Assembly (NCBI GenBank): GCA_020636405.1
Contig: JACJXW010000005.1
Location: 806,001 to 870,000 of the forward strand
Source of the DNA: Lewinellaceae bacterium
GTDB lineage: Bacteria > Bacteroidota > Bacteroidia > Chitinophagales > Saprospiraceae
Direction of reading: 5' to 3'
Length of the DNA stretch: 64,000 nt
The notes under the pieces were generated by a model. It saw only the letters and a list, made by a program, of their open reading frames with translations. It ran no database searches and was not told the origin of the DNA. A program made the translations under genes and the position numbers. Within the stretch, counting starts at the first letter, position 1. Each line of letters opens with the position of its first letter. This document shows positions 49,650-59,086 of this stretch, in pieces.

Positions 49650-51787
49650 TGGAGCATGAAACTCAACAAATAACACGGCCATTCACCGTCGCATTATTGG
49701 GCAATCCCAATTGCGGCAAATCTTCCGTATTCAACCAGTTGACGGGCCTGCGTCAGAAAGTGGGCAATTTTCCGGGTGTCACCGTCGACAAGAAACTGGG
49801 CATGATCCGCCTGCCCGGCAACCGCGCGGTTCAACTCATTGATTTCCCGGGTACGTACAGTTTTTATCCTACCTCCATCGACGAGCGCATTGTCGTACAG
49901 TCTCTGGCCAATCCTTCAGACGAGAATTTCCCTGACGCCGCCGTGTACATCGCCGATGTCACAAAGCTGGAGAAACATTTGCTTTTACTGACTCAACTGC
50001 GAGACCTGGGGCTGCCGGTGATCCTGGCCCTTAATATGGCGGATGTAGCTGAAAAAGAAGGCATGGAGATCGATGCGCAGGCGCTTTCCCGGCAGTTGCA
50101 GATCCCTGTCGTGAAACTCAGCGGCCGCACGGGCTTTGGCATTGATGCGCTCAAGCAGGAATTGCAGCGGCTCAGCGAAGAGCAGTCATATCAGGCGCCG
50201 CCGTTGTTCTACGAGCTTTCCGAACAGGAAAAGCAAGTAGCCGAGGCTATGAAGGATATCGTCCCCGGTGCAAACTCATACCAGGCCTTGCTGGCTGCAC
50301 ATCACTACGTGTGGCTTCCATTCCTCACTGAAAGCCAGCGGAAACTGGCTGCCGGTATTGTCGCCGAACATCGTTTTGAAACACTTCGGTCGCAGGTCAA
50401 CGAGACCATGCAGCGTTATGACAAGTTCACCCCTGTGGTGCGGCGCGCGATGCGCAATGTGCGTTCTGCTTCGCGCCCGGTGACCCAGAAGCTCGATTCA
50501 GTCCTGACCAACCGGGTGGCCGGCCCTGTCATTTTCTTTTTCCTGATGTTACTGATCTTTCAGGCCATTTTTTCCTGGGCATCTTACCCGATGGACCTGA
50601 TCGAGGAGTTCTTTGCTTTTACCGGGGAAATGGCCCGCAGCCATCTTCCGGCGGGCTGGTATACCGACCTGCTGACGGATGGCATCATCGCCGGCCTTGG
50701 AGGCATACTGGTATTCATACCACAGATCGCCATCCTTTTCTTCCTGATCTCCTTACTCGAGGAAGTGGGCTATATGGCCCGGGCAGCTTATCTTTTCGAC
50801 CGCCTGATGCAGGCCTTTGGCCTCAACGGACGAAGCATTGTTGCCCTGATCTCAGGTGGCGCCTGTGCCATACCCGCCATTATGAGCACGCGGACCATCG
50901 GCAACTGGAAAGAACGCCTGATCACCATTCTGGTGACGCCTCTGATCAGTTGCTCGGCACGAATACCGGTATATACCGTCCTCATCGGGTTTGTGGTGCC
51001 GTCTACCGTAGTGGCCGGTGTTTTCAATATGCAGGGATTGGCCTTTATGGGCCTGTACCTGTTAGGTATCGCAGCAGCGCTGCTGTCCGCTCTGGCCTTT
51101 AAGCTGATCCTGAAGACGCAGGAGCGGAGTTTCCTGATGCTGGAGCTTCCGGAGTACCGCACCCCGGTCATGCGCAATGTACTGTTCACCGTATGGGAGA
51201 AGGTGAGAGCTTTCATCTGGGAGGCCGGCCGCATCATCATGGCTATTTCCATAGTACTTTGGCTTTTGGCCAGTTACGGGCCGCCGGCAGCCATGGAGGA
51301 GGCCAGGCAGGAAGCGCTCACCCTTGCCCGGGAAAGACAACTCGACGAAACAGAAACCGCCAATATGGTGGCTGCCCGGCAGATTGAAGCTTCTTTTGCC
51401 GGCCATCTGGGTAAAGTGATCGAGCCGGTGATCCGTCCTTTGGGGTTTGACTGGAAGATCGGCATTGCACTGATCACCTCATTTGCGGCACGGGAGGTTT
51501 TTGTGGGTACCATGGCCACCATTTACAGCATCGGCAGTGTGGACGACGAGTTTACGGTGCGGGATAAGATGGCCCTGGAGCGAAACCCCGTCACCGGAGA
51601 GCGGATCTACGGGCTGGCCACTTCCATGTCCCTGTTGATTTTTTATGTCTTTGCCATGCAGTGTATGAGTACCCTGGCGGTGGTAAAGCGAGAGACGAAA
51701 AGCTGGAAGTGGCCGTTGGTACAATTTACCTATATGAGCGGCCTTGCTTATCTGGGCAGCCTCCTGGCGTACCAATTGTTATCGTAA
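49649..51787 (+). CDS. feoB: FeoB ferrous-iron transporter
   Basis: From the ATG at 49649 this is 712 residues. The N-terminal G domain has GNPNCGKSSVFNQLTG (G1), VGNFPGVTVDKK (G2), DFPGTYSFYP (G3) and NMAD (G4), followed by the helical GDI-like domain. The membrane part has two Gate motifs (LISLLEEVGYMARAAYLFDRLM with GACAIPAIMSTR, and ELPEYRTP, AAREVFVGTMATIYSIG). It imports Fe2+ through the inner membrane. Length is normal, and the gene is coupled to feoA. Confidence 0.96.
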   Translation: MEHETQQITRPFTVALLGNPNCGKSSVFNQLTGLRQKVGNFPGVTVDKKLGMIRLPGNRAVQLIDFPGTYSFYPTSIDERIVVQSLANPSDENFPDAAVYIADVTKLEKHLLLLTQLRDLGLPVILALNMADVAEKEGMEIDAQALSRQLQIPVVKLSGRTGFGIDALKQELQRLSEEQSYQAPPLFYELSEQEKQVAEAMKDIVPGANSYQALLAAHHYVWLPFLTESQRKLAAGIVAEHRFETLRSQVNETMQRYDKFTPVVRRAMRNVRSASRPVTQKLDSVLTNRVAGPVIFFFLMLLIFQAIFSWASYPMDLIEEFFAFTGEMARSHLPAGWYTDLLTDGIIAGLGGILVFIPQIAILFFLISLLEEVGYMARAAYLFDRLMQAFGLNGRSIVALISGGACAIPAIMSTRTIGNWKERLITILVTPLISCSARIPVYTVLIGFVVPSTVVAGVFNMQGLAFMGLYLLGIAAALLSALAFKLILKTQERSFLMLELPEYRTPVMRNVLFTVWEKVRAFIWEAGRIIMAISIVLWLLASYGPPAAMEEARQEALTLARERQLDETETANMVAARQIEASFAGHLGKVIEPVIRPLGFDWKIGIALITSFAAREVFVGTMATIYSIGSVDDEFTVRDKMALERNPVTGERIYGLATSMSLLIFYVFAMQCMSTLAVVKRETKSWKWPLVQFTYMSGLAYLGSLLAYQLLS

Positions 51788-51906
51788 CCTTAATCCAGGC
51801 CCGTTTTTAGCATAACTTTAAAATAAAACCATCCCCAAAGGTCTTGCGCTACAGTCCGGCATTGTTTAATTTGCCTGAAAACCTGTTGAAATCAATCTAT
51901 CCTATC

Positions 51907-52671
51907 ATGAAATACCAACTGACCCTCTTTTTTCTGTCTATTGGCTTGCTTCTACATGCCCAGGATGAACCCGAACTTGCACCCGCCCCGCGCCCCGAAG
52001 TGAAAATCTATTCCACATCCGGCGGGGAATTGATCTTTTCCTTTGCTGATGTGGAGAACGGAGGAGGGAGCATCAACTCCAACCTGCGTTTTACCGGATT
52101 CTTTCACCTCGGAGAATACTGGCATTTCGATTTCACCGACAACTTTGGGATGATCACCGGCTTCGGCCTGCGCAATATTGGGATGATCACCAAGGACGAT
52201 GGTATCCTCACCCGGGAACACGTCGGCTTGTTTGACGAGAATGATGAAGTGAAGATCAAGCGCCGTTCGTATTCTTTTGGCGTGCCTTTGGCCCTCAAAT
52301 TCGGCAATTTCAACCGCCGTACCTTTGTATTTGCCGGCGCCGAGGCCGAGCTGATGTTCCACTATAAGGAAAAGCTGTTCGTCAACGGCAATAAAGAGGA
52401 TAAGTTCAATGAGTGGTTCAGCGACCGTACCAATCTGCTGAATCCATCCATCTTTGGGGGCATACAGTTCCCCGGCGGCGTCAACCTGAAGTTCAAATAC
52501 TATCTGCTGGACTTCCTTGACCCGGATTACAGCGAGCGCATCAATGGCAACCTGGTGCAGCCCTACCGGGGGCTTACATCCAATATTTTCTATATTTCGC
52601 TGTCGGTGAACCTCCGCAACAAATTTGAACGGGGTGACCGGGGCAGGTATGATGAGGACGACCGTACGTGA
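51907..52671 (+). CDS. Secreted outer-membrane beta-barrel-like protein
   Basis: From the ATG at 51907 this is 254 residues with a signal peptide (MKYQLTLFFLSIGLLLHAQ). The mature chain has beta-barrel character: INSNLRFTGFFHLGEYWHFDF, GMITGFGLRNIGMI, RRSYSFGVPLALKFGNF, FVFAGAEAELMFHYKEKLF and FYISLSVNLRNKFERG. The pattern resembles the PorT/OMP_b-brl group of Bacteroidota. It has a Lys/Arg/Asp-rich tail after the last strand. The role is unknown. It ends 8 bases from a convergent gene. Confidence 0.8.
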   Translation: MKYQLTLFFLSIGLLLHAQDEPELAPAPRPEVKIYSTSGGELIFSFADVENGGGSINSNLRFTGFFHLGEYWHFDFTDNFGMITGFGLRNIGMITKDDGILTREHVGLFDENDEVKIKRRSYSFGVPLALKFGNFNRRTFVFAGAEAELMFHYKEKLFVNGNKEDKFNEWFSDRTNLLNPSIFGGIQFPGGVNLKFKYYLLDFLDPDYSERINGNLVQPYRGLTSNIFYISLSVNLRNKFERGDRGRYDEDDRT

Positions 52672-52679
52672 TCAGGCCA

Positions 52680-53057
52680 TCATTCCCATCCCAGCAGCTC
52701 TATGATATAAGCACCAGTGTACCCGAGGCCTTTGAGCTCATTTTTCAGCCGTTCGGCCTCTGCTCGGTTGCGGAAGCTCTCCCTGGATTCTACCACCCAC
52801 ACCTGCTCACAGGGCCGGTAGCGGGCGATGAGCTTGCGGTGGAAGGGATAGTCGCGCGGGTGTGAATATTTGAGTAATGCCACCTGTACTTTGTATTCCG
52901 GCACCGGCGCTGTATTGAAGCGGGGAAGAGCATCCCGAGGCGGTACCGTCTTATCATAAGTATTAGGCAATTCATCGCAATACGCCGGGCGGGCGGACGG
53001 CTGTGCGAAGGCAAAAAGGGGGGCAAGCAAACCAATAATGAGGATAAGTCTTTTCAT
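52680..53057 (-). CDS. Secreted SPOR-like domain protein
   Basis: This 125-residue protein has a signal peptide (MKRLILIIGLLAPLFAFAQ) and a C-terminal SPOR-like domain (about residues 52-125: YKVQVALLKYSHPRDYPFHR, then VVESRESFRNRAEAERLKNELKGLGYTGAYII). SPOR domains bind denuded peptidoglycan; here it may serve cell-envelope or division functions, or simply bind glycan. It is convergent with the preceding beta-barrel gene. Confidence 0.85.
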   Translation of the reverse strand: MKRLILIIGLLAPLFAFAQPSARPAYCDELPNTYDKTVPPRDALPRFNTAPVPEYKVQVALLKYSHPRDYPFHRKLIARYRPCEQVWVVESRESFRNRAEAERLKNELKGLGYTGAYIIELLGWE

Positions 53058-53138
53058 TGTGGAAGAATTGTCTCAATTGGGTTTGACGCAGCCTCAACCG
53101 GAATGTTTCATACATCGAGGTATTTTTCTTGAATGGCA

Positions 53139-54587
53139 CTATCCGGCAACAGGTTGTTCGGATAGCAGTTGCTGAACCCCGGCCCGGAGGATGTCGAGGC
53201 ACAGGCTGATCTCGCGTTTATGCGTCCGGAAACTCAATACGGCCAGGCGTATCCAATATTCCCCGTCGATAGTAGTAGAAGAGAGGAAGACGCGCCCGTC
53301 GCGCCGGACATATTCCACCAATTGTTCGTTGAATCGAGTGCAGTCTTCGTGCCGGGTTTTGTAACGGAAGATCATGATGGACAAGTCGGGCTCAGGGCCC
53401 ACTTCAAACCCGGCTTCCTGTACCTTGTGGTAGAAATACCGGCACAGCAGCACTTTCTCTTCCAGCGCTGCCCGAAACGGTTTAAGCCCCAGGAGTTGGA
53501 GCGGCAGCCACATACGCAGGCCGCGGAAATGCTTGGTCAGTTCCGGCGACAAGTCGGCGGGAGAAGCCTCTTCCCAGTCCTGCTGGGCATCCTGCATATA
53601 ATTGGCCTTGTAGTAATGCGCATTGTACTGCGCCTCCACATTTTTGATCAGCACAGCTCCCAGTCCGTAGGGCAGGAATAGCCCCTTGTGGGGGTCGATG
53701 GCCACGGAATCAGACCGTTCAATACCTCTGAACTTTTCTTTCAATTCCTCAACGAGGAGGAAAAAACCGCCATAAGCGGCATCGACATGGAACCAAAGGC
53801 CGAACTGCTCAGCCAGGTTGGCGATCTCATCCAGTGGGTCTACCGCTCCGGTATCCGTTGTTCCTGCCGATCCCACCACCAGGAAAGGCATCAACCCCTG
53901 GAACCGGTCCCTCTCCAACTGCTGGTGCAGGCGCTTGGTATCCATCCGGAAATGCCCATCGACGGGAATGTACCGGATGATGGCGTCTCCCAGGCCGGCA
54001 ATGCGCAGCGCTTTCTGCACGCAGTGGTGCACTTGCTGCGTGAGGTATACTACGGCCTTTTCCACCCGGGTTGCCCGGATGCCCTTGAAGTCCCGGGCAG
54101 TGGTTATAGCGATCAGGTTGGCGATGGAACCGCCGGAGGCCAGGTTGCCCAAAGACTTTGGTGGATAACCCACCATTTCACACATCCAGCGGATGAGTTC
54201 ATTCTCGATGCGCACTGCCCCCGGATTGGCGAAGAACAGCCCGGAATATCGGTTGGTGGCCGCGGCGAGGTAATCGCCCAGGGCGGCCGGGAAAATACCA
54301 CCGCCGGGCACATAGCCCAAATGTCCACCGGAGGCAGGGTTGATGCCTGCCCGATCGACCTTGGCCCGGATTTCGGCCAGCAGAGGCTCCAGTGACTTTC
54401 CCTCCTCCCCGATGGTGAAGCTCAGGCGGCCGTTCTGAGGCGGCTCGTCATAGGCATGCAGTGTTTCGATATGATTGATGAAGTCGTCGGCGTAAGCCTG
54501 AACCTGGGCGTTCCATTCCTCGCGTTGTTCCTGAGTGGGTTCCAGCTGCCGGGATATCCGCTCCAGGTGTTGAATCTTATCAGACAT
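53139..54587 (-). CDS. PLP-dependent group II amino-acid decarboxylase
   Basis: This 482-residue protein shows the aromatic-amino-acid / glutamate decarboxylase family pattern: SGGHLGYVPGGGIFPAALGDYLAAATNRYSG, GNLASGGSIANLIAI, FHVDAAYGGFFLLVEE, and the PLP-binding Lys in DSVAIDPHKGLFLPYG. It decarboxylates an amino acid to an amine; the substrate cannot be told from sequence, though aromatic amino acids are typical of this branch. Soluble. It stands alone between the SPOR protein and an SDR. Confidence 0.92.
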   Translation of the reverse strand: MSDKIQHLERISRQLEPTQEQREEWNAQVQAYADDFINHIETLHAYDEPPQNGRLSFTIGEEGKSLEPLLAEIRAKVDRAGINPASGGHLGYVPGGGIFPAALGDYLAAATNRYSGLFFANPGAVRIENELIRWMCEMVGYPPKSLGNLASGGSIANLIAITTARDFKGIRATRVEKAVVYLTQQVHHCVQKALRIAGLGDAIIRYIPVDGHFRMDTKRLHQQLERDRFQGLMPFLVVGSAGTTDTGAVDPLDEIANLAEQFGLWFHVDAAYGGFFLLVEELKEKFRGIERSDSVAIDPHKGLFLPYGLGAVLIKNVEAQYNAHYYKANYMQDAQQDWEEASPADLSPELTKHFRGLRMWLPLQLLGLKPFRAALEEKVLLCRYFYHKVQEAGFEVGPEPDLSIMIFRYKTRHEDCTRFNEQLVEYVRRDGRVFLSSTTIDGEYWIRLAVLSFRTHKREISLCLDILRAGVQQLLSEQPVAG

Positions 54588-54866
54588 AGGGAATCCGTTT
54601 TCTATGCCGGTAAACTAGGGAAAAGAAGAAAAGTATGCAAGAAAGCCAATCAATTCAATGTGTTTATTCTTTAGGTTATTCCCTAAAAAAGCTGAGGAAG
54701 AGTAGCAACGTTTTTGCTTTGGTAATGGAATCGGCCTGGCAGAGCCTAATGAAAAACAAGATCAGTGGCCAGGATTTATTTCAATTGAAAATCGCGCTGA
54801 TACGGAAATTAATAGTCGCAGGCCATGCCAAAGAGCGTAGAAAAGTCATTCTGCCTCTATGGAGCT
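54588..54866. other. Intergenic stretch without a convincing gene
   Basis: These 279 bases between the decarboxylase start and the SDR stop (both on the minus strand) contain one plus-strand open frame (54635 onward). It has no recognisable domain, runs into the SDR gene antisense, and has poor codon character. I see no clear repeat or promoter pair here. Confidence 0.4.
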
Positions 54867-55721
54867 TTATTTCCGGTTCCCCACCATATCTTCACTTACC
54901 TCCCACAGTTTTCGGGCCAGCGCTTCATCTTTGGCCGTTGCCGAAAGGCTGCGTTGGCGCTGTTTGTCATCAAAGAATTGTCCGCGGGCGCTTTCGAGGC
55001 CCGGAGTTGTCGCCAAATAAACGGAAGTCTTCGCCCCCTTCTCTGCAGATGTCATGAACACCTTCAGCAATTGCCACCCCAGGGAGGTGTACCAGGTGGA
55101 ATGCTTGTTGCCGATCCGGGTGCGCACCGGGCCGGGGTGCAGGGCGTAAGCGCCAAGCTGCGGATAACGGCGTGCCAGTTCCCGTGTGAACAGTACGTTG
55201 GCCAGCTTGCTCTGGGCGTAGGCTTTTAATCCATTGTAACGGGCCGCTCCCTTTTCGCCCCGAAGGTTGTCAAAGTCGACCTGTCCTTGGAGATAGGCAA
55301 TGGAAGAAACGTTGATTACTCTGGGGCCGGGCGCCTGCTGCAACCGCTCCAGCAAAAGATGAGTGAGCAAAAAGTGCCCAAGGTGGTTGACGCCAAACTG
55401 GAGCTCAAAACCTTCACGGGTATGCTCCAACTGGCTGGTAAATACCCCGGCATTGTTGATCAGGACATCGAGCCGGCCGTATTGCTCCTTGAATTGCCGG
55501 GCTGCTCCCCGTATGCTTTCCATATTACCCAAATCACAGGGCAGGACGGCCACCTGGCCGTTACCGGCCTGCTCCTGTATCTCCCTGGCCGTCAGGCGAG
55601 CTTTTTCTTCGTTGCGGCAGGCGAGGATCACCTGCATGCCGCTGCGGGACAGTTCCGCAGCAGTGGCCTTACCGATGCCGTCGTTGCCTCCTGTGATGAG
55701 AACCGTTTTTTGTTCCTGCAT
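54867..55721 (-). CDS. Short-chain dehydrogenase/reductase (retinol-dehydrogenase-like)
   Basis: This 284-residue SDR has VLITGGNDGIGKATAAEL (TGxxxGIG), CDLGNMESI, LINNAGVF (NNAG), VINVSSIAYL and the catalytic Tyr-x-x-x-Lys in YAQSKLANVL, with PGPVRTRIG after it. This arrangement matches WW-oxidoreductase / retinol-dehydrogenase-like SDRs that reduce lipophilic ketones or aldehydes; the real substrate is unknown. Single gene with its own upstream region. Confidence 0.92.
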   Translation of the reverse strand: MQEQKTVLITGGNDGIGKATAAELSRSGMQVILACRNEEKARLTAREIQEQAGNGQVAVLPCDLGNMESIRGAARQFKEQYGRLDVLINNAGVFTSQLEHTREGFELQFGVNHLGHFLLTHLLLERLQQAPGPRVINVSSIAYLQGQVDFDNLRGEKGAARYNGLKAYAQSKLANVLFTRELARRYPQLGAYALHPGPVRTRIGNKHSTWYTSLGWQLLKVFMTSAEKGAKTSVYLATTPGLESARGQFFDDKQRQRSLSATAKDEALARKLWEVSEDMVGNRK

Positions 55722-55829
55722 TGTGTCGGATTAGGTTATAAAACCATGTAACACCTGCACACCTGAAAATGATTACCCCCGGATGAACAGGATTGCGTAT
55801 TTTTAACGGCCACCAAAAACGAAACGCTT

Positions 55830-57062
55830 ATGTACCGTTTATTTGGATTAGTTTTTCTGACTACTTTGTTCTTCAGCTGCCACCGTAAAATGGCTCCCAT
55901 GACGGAAGAGGCGCGGTTGCGGGAAAAAGCGGACAAGCTGGCCCATCAGTTTATTATCACTGACGGCCATGTCGACCTGCCTTACCGGCTAAAAGTACAG
56001 AATTTTCGCCTCGAACGCGAATACATCGGCATACCGGTGGAAACCACAGAGGGCGATTTCGACTATGTGCGTGCCAAAAAGGGAGGGCTTGATGCGCCTT
56101 TCATGTCCATTTTCATTCCGGCCTCTTACCAGGACGGCCGCGCCAAACTGCTGGCCGATTCTCTGATCAATATGGTGCGCAGCATCGCCGAGGCACATCC
56201 CGATAAATTTGCGGTGGCGGCCTCCCCGGCGGAGGTAGATGCCAATTTTCAAAAAGGCCTCATCTCTCTGCCTATGGGTATGGAGAACGGTGCTCCCATT
56301 GAAGGAGACCTCCGGAATGTGGCGTATTTTCACCAACGTGGCATCCGCTATATTACCCTTACTCATAGCAAGGACAACCACATCTGCGATTCTTCCTACG
56401 ATACCACCCACACCTGGAATGGCCTGAGCCCCTTCGGGCGGGAGGTGGTCCTGGAAATGAACCGGGTGGGTATTATGGTGGATGTTTCCCACATCTCCGA
56501 CAGTGCCTTCTGGCAGGTTATGGAAATTACCCGAGCGCCCGTTATCGCTTCGCATTCCTCCTGCCGGCAGTTCACGCCCGGCTTCGAACGCAATATGAAC
56601 GACGACATGATCAAGCGCCTGGGCGAGAACGGCGGCGTTATCCAGATCAACTTCGGCACAGACTTTCTGGATGGAGCGATGAGCAAACGCAATGACGAAC
56701 TGCGCGAGGAATTGAATAAACTGCTGGAAAAAGAAGGCCTGAAGGATTCTGACGCCGACGCCGAGCCGATCATTCAACAGTTTGTTAAAGAGCACCCTAC
56801 ACTCTATGCCGATGTGCAAACGGTAGCCAACCATATTGACCATGTGGTGAAACTGGCAGGAGTGGACCACGTCGCCTTCGGTTCCGACTTCGATGGGGTA
56901 GGGGATAGCCTGCCTACCGGGCTGAAGGACGTTTCCCAGTACCCCAACCTCATCTATGAACTACTCAAAAGGGGCTATTCAGAAGAAGATATCGGGAAGA
57001 TGTGCTATAAAAACGTCTGGCGGGTATGGAAAGAAGTGGAACGAGTGGCAGCGGAGATGTAA
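55830..57062 (+). CDS. Membrane dipeptidase (peptidase M19) lipoprotein
   Basis: This 410-residue protein has an N-terminal lipobox (LTTLFFSC, Cys17). The M19 renal-dipeptidase-like domain has zinc ligands in DGHVDLPYRL (HxD), a bridging Glu/His region in YITLTHSKDNHICD and VDVSHISDSAFW, PVIASHSSCRQ, and the C-terminal DHVAFGSDFDG. It hydrolyses dipeptides, perhaps including D-amino-acid forms from peptidoglycan, in the periplasm or on the outer membrane. Length is typical. Confidence 0.94.
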   Translation: MYRLFGLVFLTTLFFSCHRKMAPMTEEARLREKADKLAHQFIITDGHVDLPYRLKVQNFRLEREYIGIPVETTEGDFDYVRAKKGGLDAPFMSIFIPASYQDGRAKLLADSLINMVRSIAEAHPDKFAVAASPAEVDANFQKGLISLPMGMENGAPIEGDLRNVAYFHQRGIRYITLTHSKDNHICDSSYDTTHTWNGLSPFGREVVLEMNRVGIMVDVSHISDSAFWQVMEITRAPVIASHSSCRQFTPGFERNMNDDMIKRLGENGGVIQINFGTDFLDGAMSKRNDELREELNKLLEKEGLKDSDADAEPIIQQFVKEHPTLYADVQTVANHIDHVVKLAGVDHVAFGSDFDGVGDSLPTGLKDVSQYPNLIYELLKRGYSEEDIGKMCYKNVWRVWKEVERVAAEM

Positions 57063-57287
57063 GTACAGGGTTGCCTGATACTGTTTGGTCTTTTCCATTC
57101 TTTCCTGTATTGATTGTGGGGCCAAAAATATGCTGCAGTGCGGGCAACTACCTGCTTCTGCGAAAGCAATGGTATCGCATGTGATGTTGCAGGGAGAACA
57201 AAAGCAGGCAATGTACTGGATTTTTGCCGAGGTGATCCAGCCACAGAAGGCCAGGAAGAAGGATAAAAGCACGATGACAATTGTCAA
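56979..57287 (-). pseudogene. Possible truncated secreted Cys-rich (zinc-ribbon-like) protein
   Basis: From the ATG at 57287 the minus-strand frame gives a short hydrophobic leader, then CFCSPCNITCDTIAF and GSCPHCSIF. This resembles the Bacteroidota C-P-P-C ... C-P-x-C-G-M motif usually placed after a signal peptide in longer secreted proteins. After about residue 70 the frame runs antisense into the dipeptidase 3' end without recognisable sequence. It is probably a remnant, but an intact very small gene is possible. Confidence 0.4.
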
Positions 57288-57304
57288 TGGAGCAAAGGCA
57301 AAAA

Positions 57305-57499
57305 ATGGTCAAATTGATGTTTCTTCCTTCAAAAACTTGGATTATGGGTGCGGTAGCCCCTAAGATGCTTTCCCGCAAAGGGCAGCAGTGGCTTAAGGCC
57401 CTGCACATTACCATGGCCGGACTTTCCCTCGGCGGCAGTGCGGTAGCGTTGATCCTGCTGGCCATCAAGCAGGGGGAGGCATGGCTGAACACATCATAG
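57305..57499 (+). pseudogene. Fragment of an integral-membrane protein
   Basis: The frame from ATG 57305 gives 64 residues ending with RKGQQWLKALHITMAGLSL, then GGSAVALILLAIKQG, a cytoplasmic basic segment followed by one membrane helix, like the N-terminus of a larger multi-pass protein. It stops shortly after the helix. The next frame (57481 onward) holds a different remnant, so this is most likely a decayed gene. Confidence 0.45.
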
Positions 57500-57603
57500 G
57501 ACGGGTCTTGGAAAGGCAATCCTTGCAGGTGGACGCCATTACCGGGGCTACCACGACCAGTAAGTGTATCCTGAAAGCGGCGGAAAACGCAACAAAAGAA
57601 TAA
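57481..57603 (+). pseudogene. C-terminal remnant of an FMN-binding (RnfG/NqrC-like) domain
   Basis: ATG 57481 to TAA 57601-57603 gives 40 residues containing VDAITGATTTSKCILKA, then AAENATKE. D-x-x-T-G-A-T-T/S is the flavinylation motif of FMN-binding domains, where FMN is attached to the Thr. Only the last part of the domain remains, and it overlaps the membrane-protein fragment in another frame. Too short to be functional on its own, so a deletion remnant. Confidence 0.6.
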
Positions 57604-57629
57604 CAAACGCTAACCAAAAAATAAAGGCT

Positions 57630-58931
57630 ATGCCTACACGCCACCACTCCTTGTTTCTTCTGCTTTTCCTGGCGCCAGCCTGGCTGTTGGCTCAACCCAG
57701 CGCCCTGGAAGTGAAGCTCTTTAACCTGCCGGACGTCATCTTCAAAAAGATCGACACGCCGGAAGGGTTCGAGGCCGCCTATGAGTTGCAGATCCGTCAG
57801 CTCATAGATCATGAGGACGCCTCGAAAGGGTTTTTCTACCAGCGCGCCTATTTGTCGCACCGCAGCTTCGGCGCACCCATGGTTATCGCCACCGAAGGGT
57901 ATCAACGGCCGTCCAACCGCCTGTATGAGCTCACCAATTATCTGGCGGCCAATCAGCTGGATGTGGAGCACCGCTATTTCGGCGCCTCCATTCCTGACGA
58001 CCCGAATTACAAATACCTCAACCTGAAACAAGCTACGGCCGACCTGCACTACGCCCGGGAACTGCTCGGCCAGGCCTACCAGGGCCCCTGGGTAAGCACC
58101 GGCATCAGCAAAGGCGGGCAAACCACCATCTTCTACCGATACTTTTTTCCGGATGACGTGGCCGCTTCCGTGCCCTATGTGGCGCCGCTCAACCTGGAAC
58201 TCCGGGATAAGCGCATTTTCACCTTCCTCGATACCATAGGCTCCGACGCCTGCCGCCAGGCGTTACGACAGGTACAGGTGCGGCTGCTGAAAGAAAGAGA
58301 AGCGGTATTGCCCCGCCTGAAGTGGTACGCCGAGGGCGCCGGTTACCAGTTCACCTACCTCAGCCTCGAAGAAGCTTTTGAGTATAGTGTTCTGGAATAC
58401 CCCTTCTCCTTCTGGCAGGTAGGAGGCGCAACCTGTGAGGAGATCCCCGACGCCAAAACGGCTGCATTGGATGTGGTGCTCGAACATTTTATGAAGACTG
58501 TCGGCATTGACTTTTTCAATGATGAATCAATGGTCAACTATGCGTCCCACTATTGGCAGGCCGGAACGGAAATGGGCTACTATGGCTACGAAACTGATGA
58601 CTTCAAAGGGTTGCTCAAAGCCCTTTCCGGCGAGCCTAGCGCCGTCTTTATGCCCGGCAAGATGCCAATGACATTCGAGCCTTCTCTGGTCAGAAAAGTA
58701 TACGACTGGGCCCAAACCGAGGCCAACCAGATGATCTACATCAATGGCGGTATCGACACCTGGTCGGCTACCGGGGTGCCGCCCTCTGACAAGGTGGACG
58801 CCCTCTGGTTCATTATGCCCGGAAAGAACCACGGCAGCGCCCGCATCCGCAACATGAGCGAAGCGGACCGGGAGCTGTTGCTGAACACTCTTGGAAAGTG
58901 GATGGCGGAAGATGTGAAAAATAAACCTTAG
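57630..58931 (+). CDS. Secreted serine peptidase, S37 (PS-10)/S28-like
   Basis: From the ATG at 57630 this is 433 residues with a signal peptide (MPTRHHSLFLLLFLAPAWLLAQ). It has an alpha/beta-hydrolase fold: LDVEHRYFGASIPDD, the nucleophile elbow in GPWVSTGISKGGQTTIFYRY (G-x-S-x-G-G with Ser), an Asp in INGGIDTWSATG and His in GKNHGSARI. This matches the tripeptidyl-aminopeptidase / PS-10 group that removes N-terminal tripeptides outside the cytoplasm. Single gene; the region upstream holds gene fragments. Confidence 0.9.
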   Translation: MPTRHHSLFLLLFLAPAWLLAQPSALEVKLFNLPDVIFKKIDTPEGFEAAYELQIRQLIDHEDASKGFFYQRAYLSHRSFGAPMVIATEGYQRPSNRLYELTNYLAANQLDVEHRYFGASIPDDPNYKYLNLKQATADLHYARELLGQAYQGPWVSTGISKGGQTTIFYRYFFPDDVAASVPYVAPLNLELRDKRIFTFLDTIGSDACRQALRQVQVRLLKEREAVLPRLKWYAEGAGYQFTYLSLEEAFEYSVLEYPFSFWQVGGATCEEIPDAKTAALDVVLEHFMKTVGIDFFNDESMVNYASHYWQAGTEMGYYGYETDDFKGLLKALSGEPSAVFMPGKMPMTFEPSLVRKVYDWAQTEANQMIYINGGIDTWSATGVPPSDKVDALWFIMPGKNHGSARIRNMSEADRELLLNTLGKWMAEDVKNKP

Positions 58932-59086
58932 TTTCGCGGCGGAATTTTTGGTTTCCGGTTTCTGCTATCCCGGGGTGTTCCGGCAGGTTACCCTCCAATG
59001 AGGCAGGAACAGGAAACCAGCTATTGCCCTCGGGCATCGCAACCCCCAGGCTATTCGTTAAGGGTTGTGTAAAGAAAACAACAAAC

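Noticed and set aside
54635..55057. Plus-strand open frame in the gap before the SDR
   Set aside because: Half of it is antisense to the SDR gene; the first 75 codons show no motif and no promoter.
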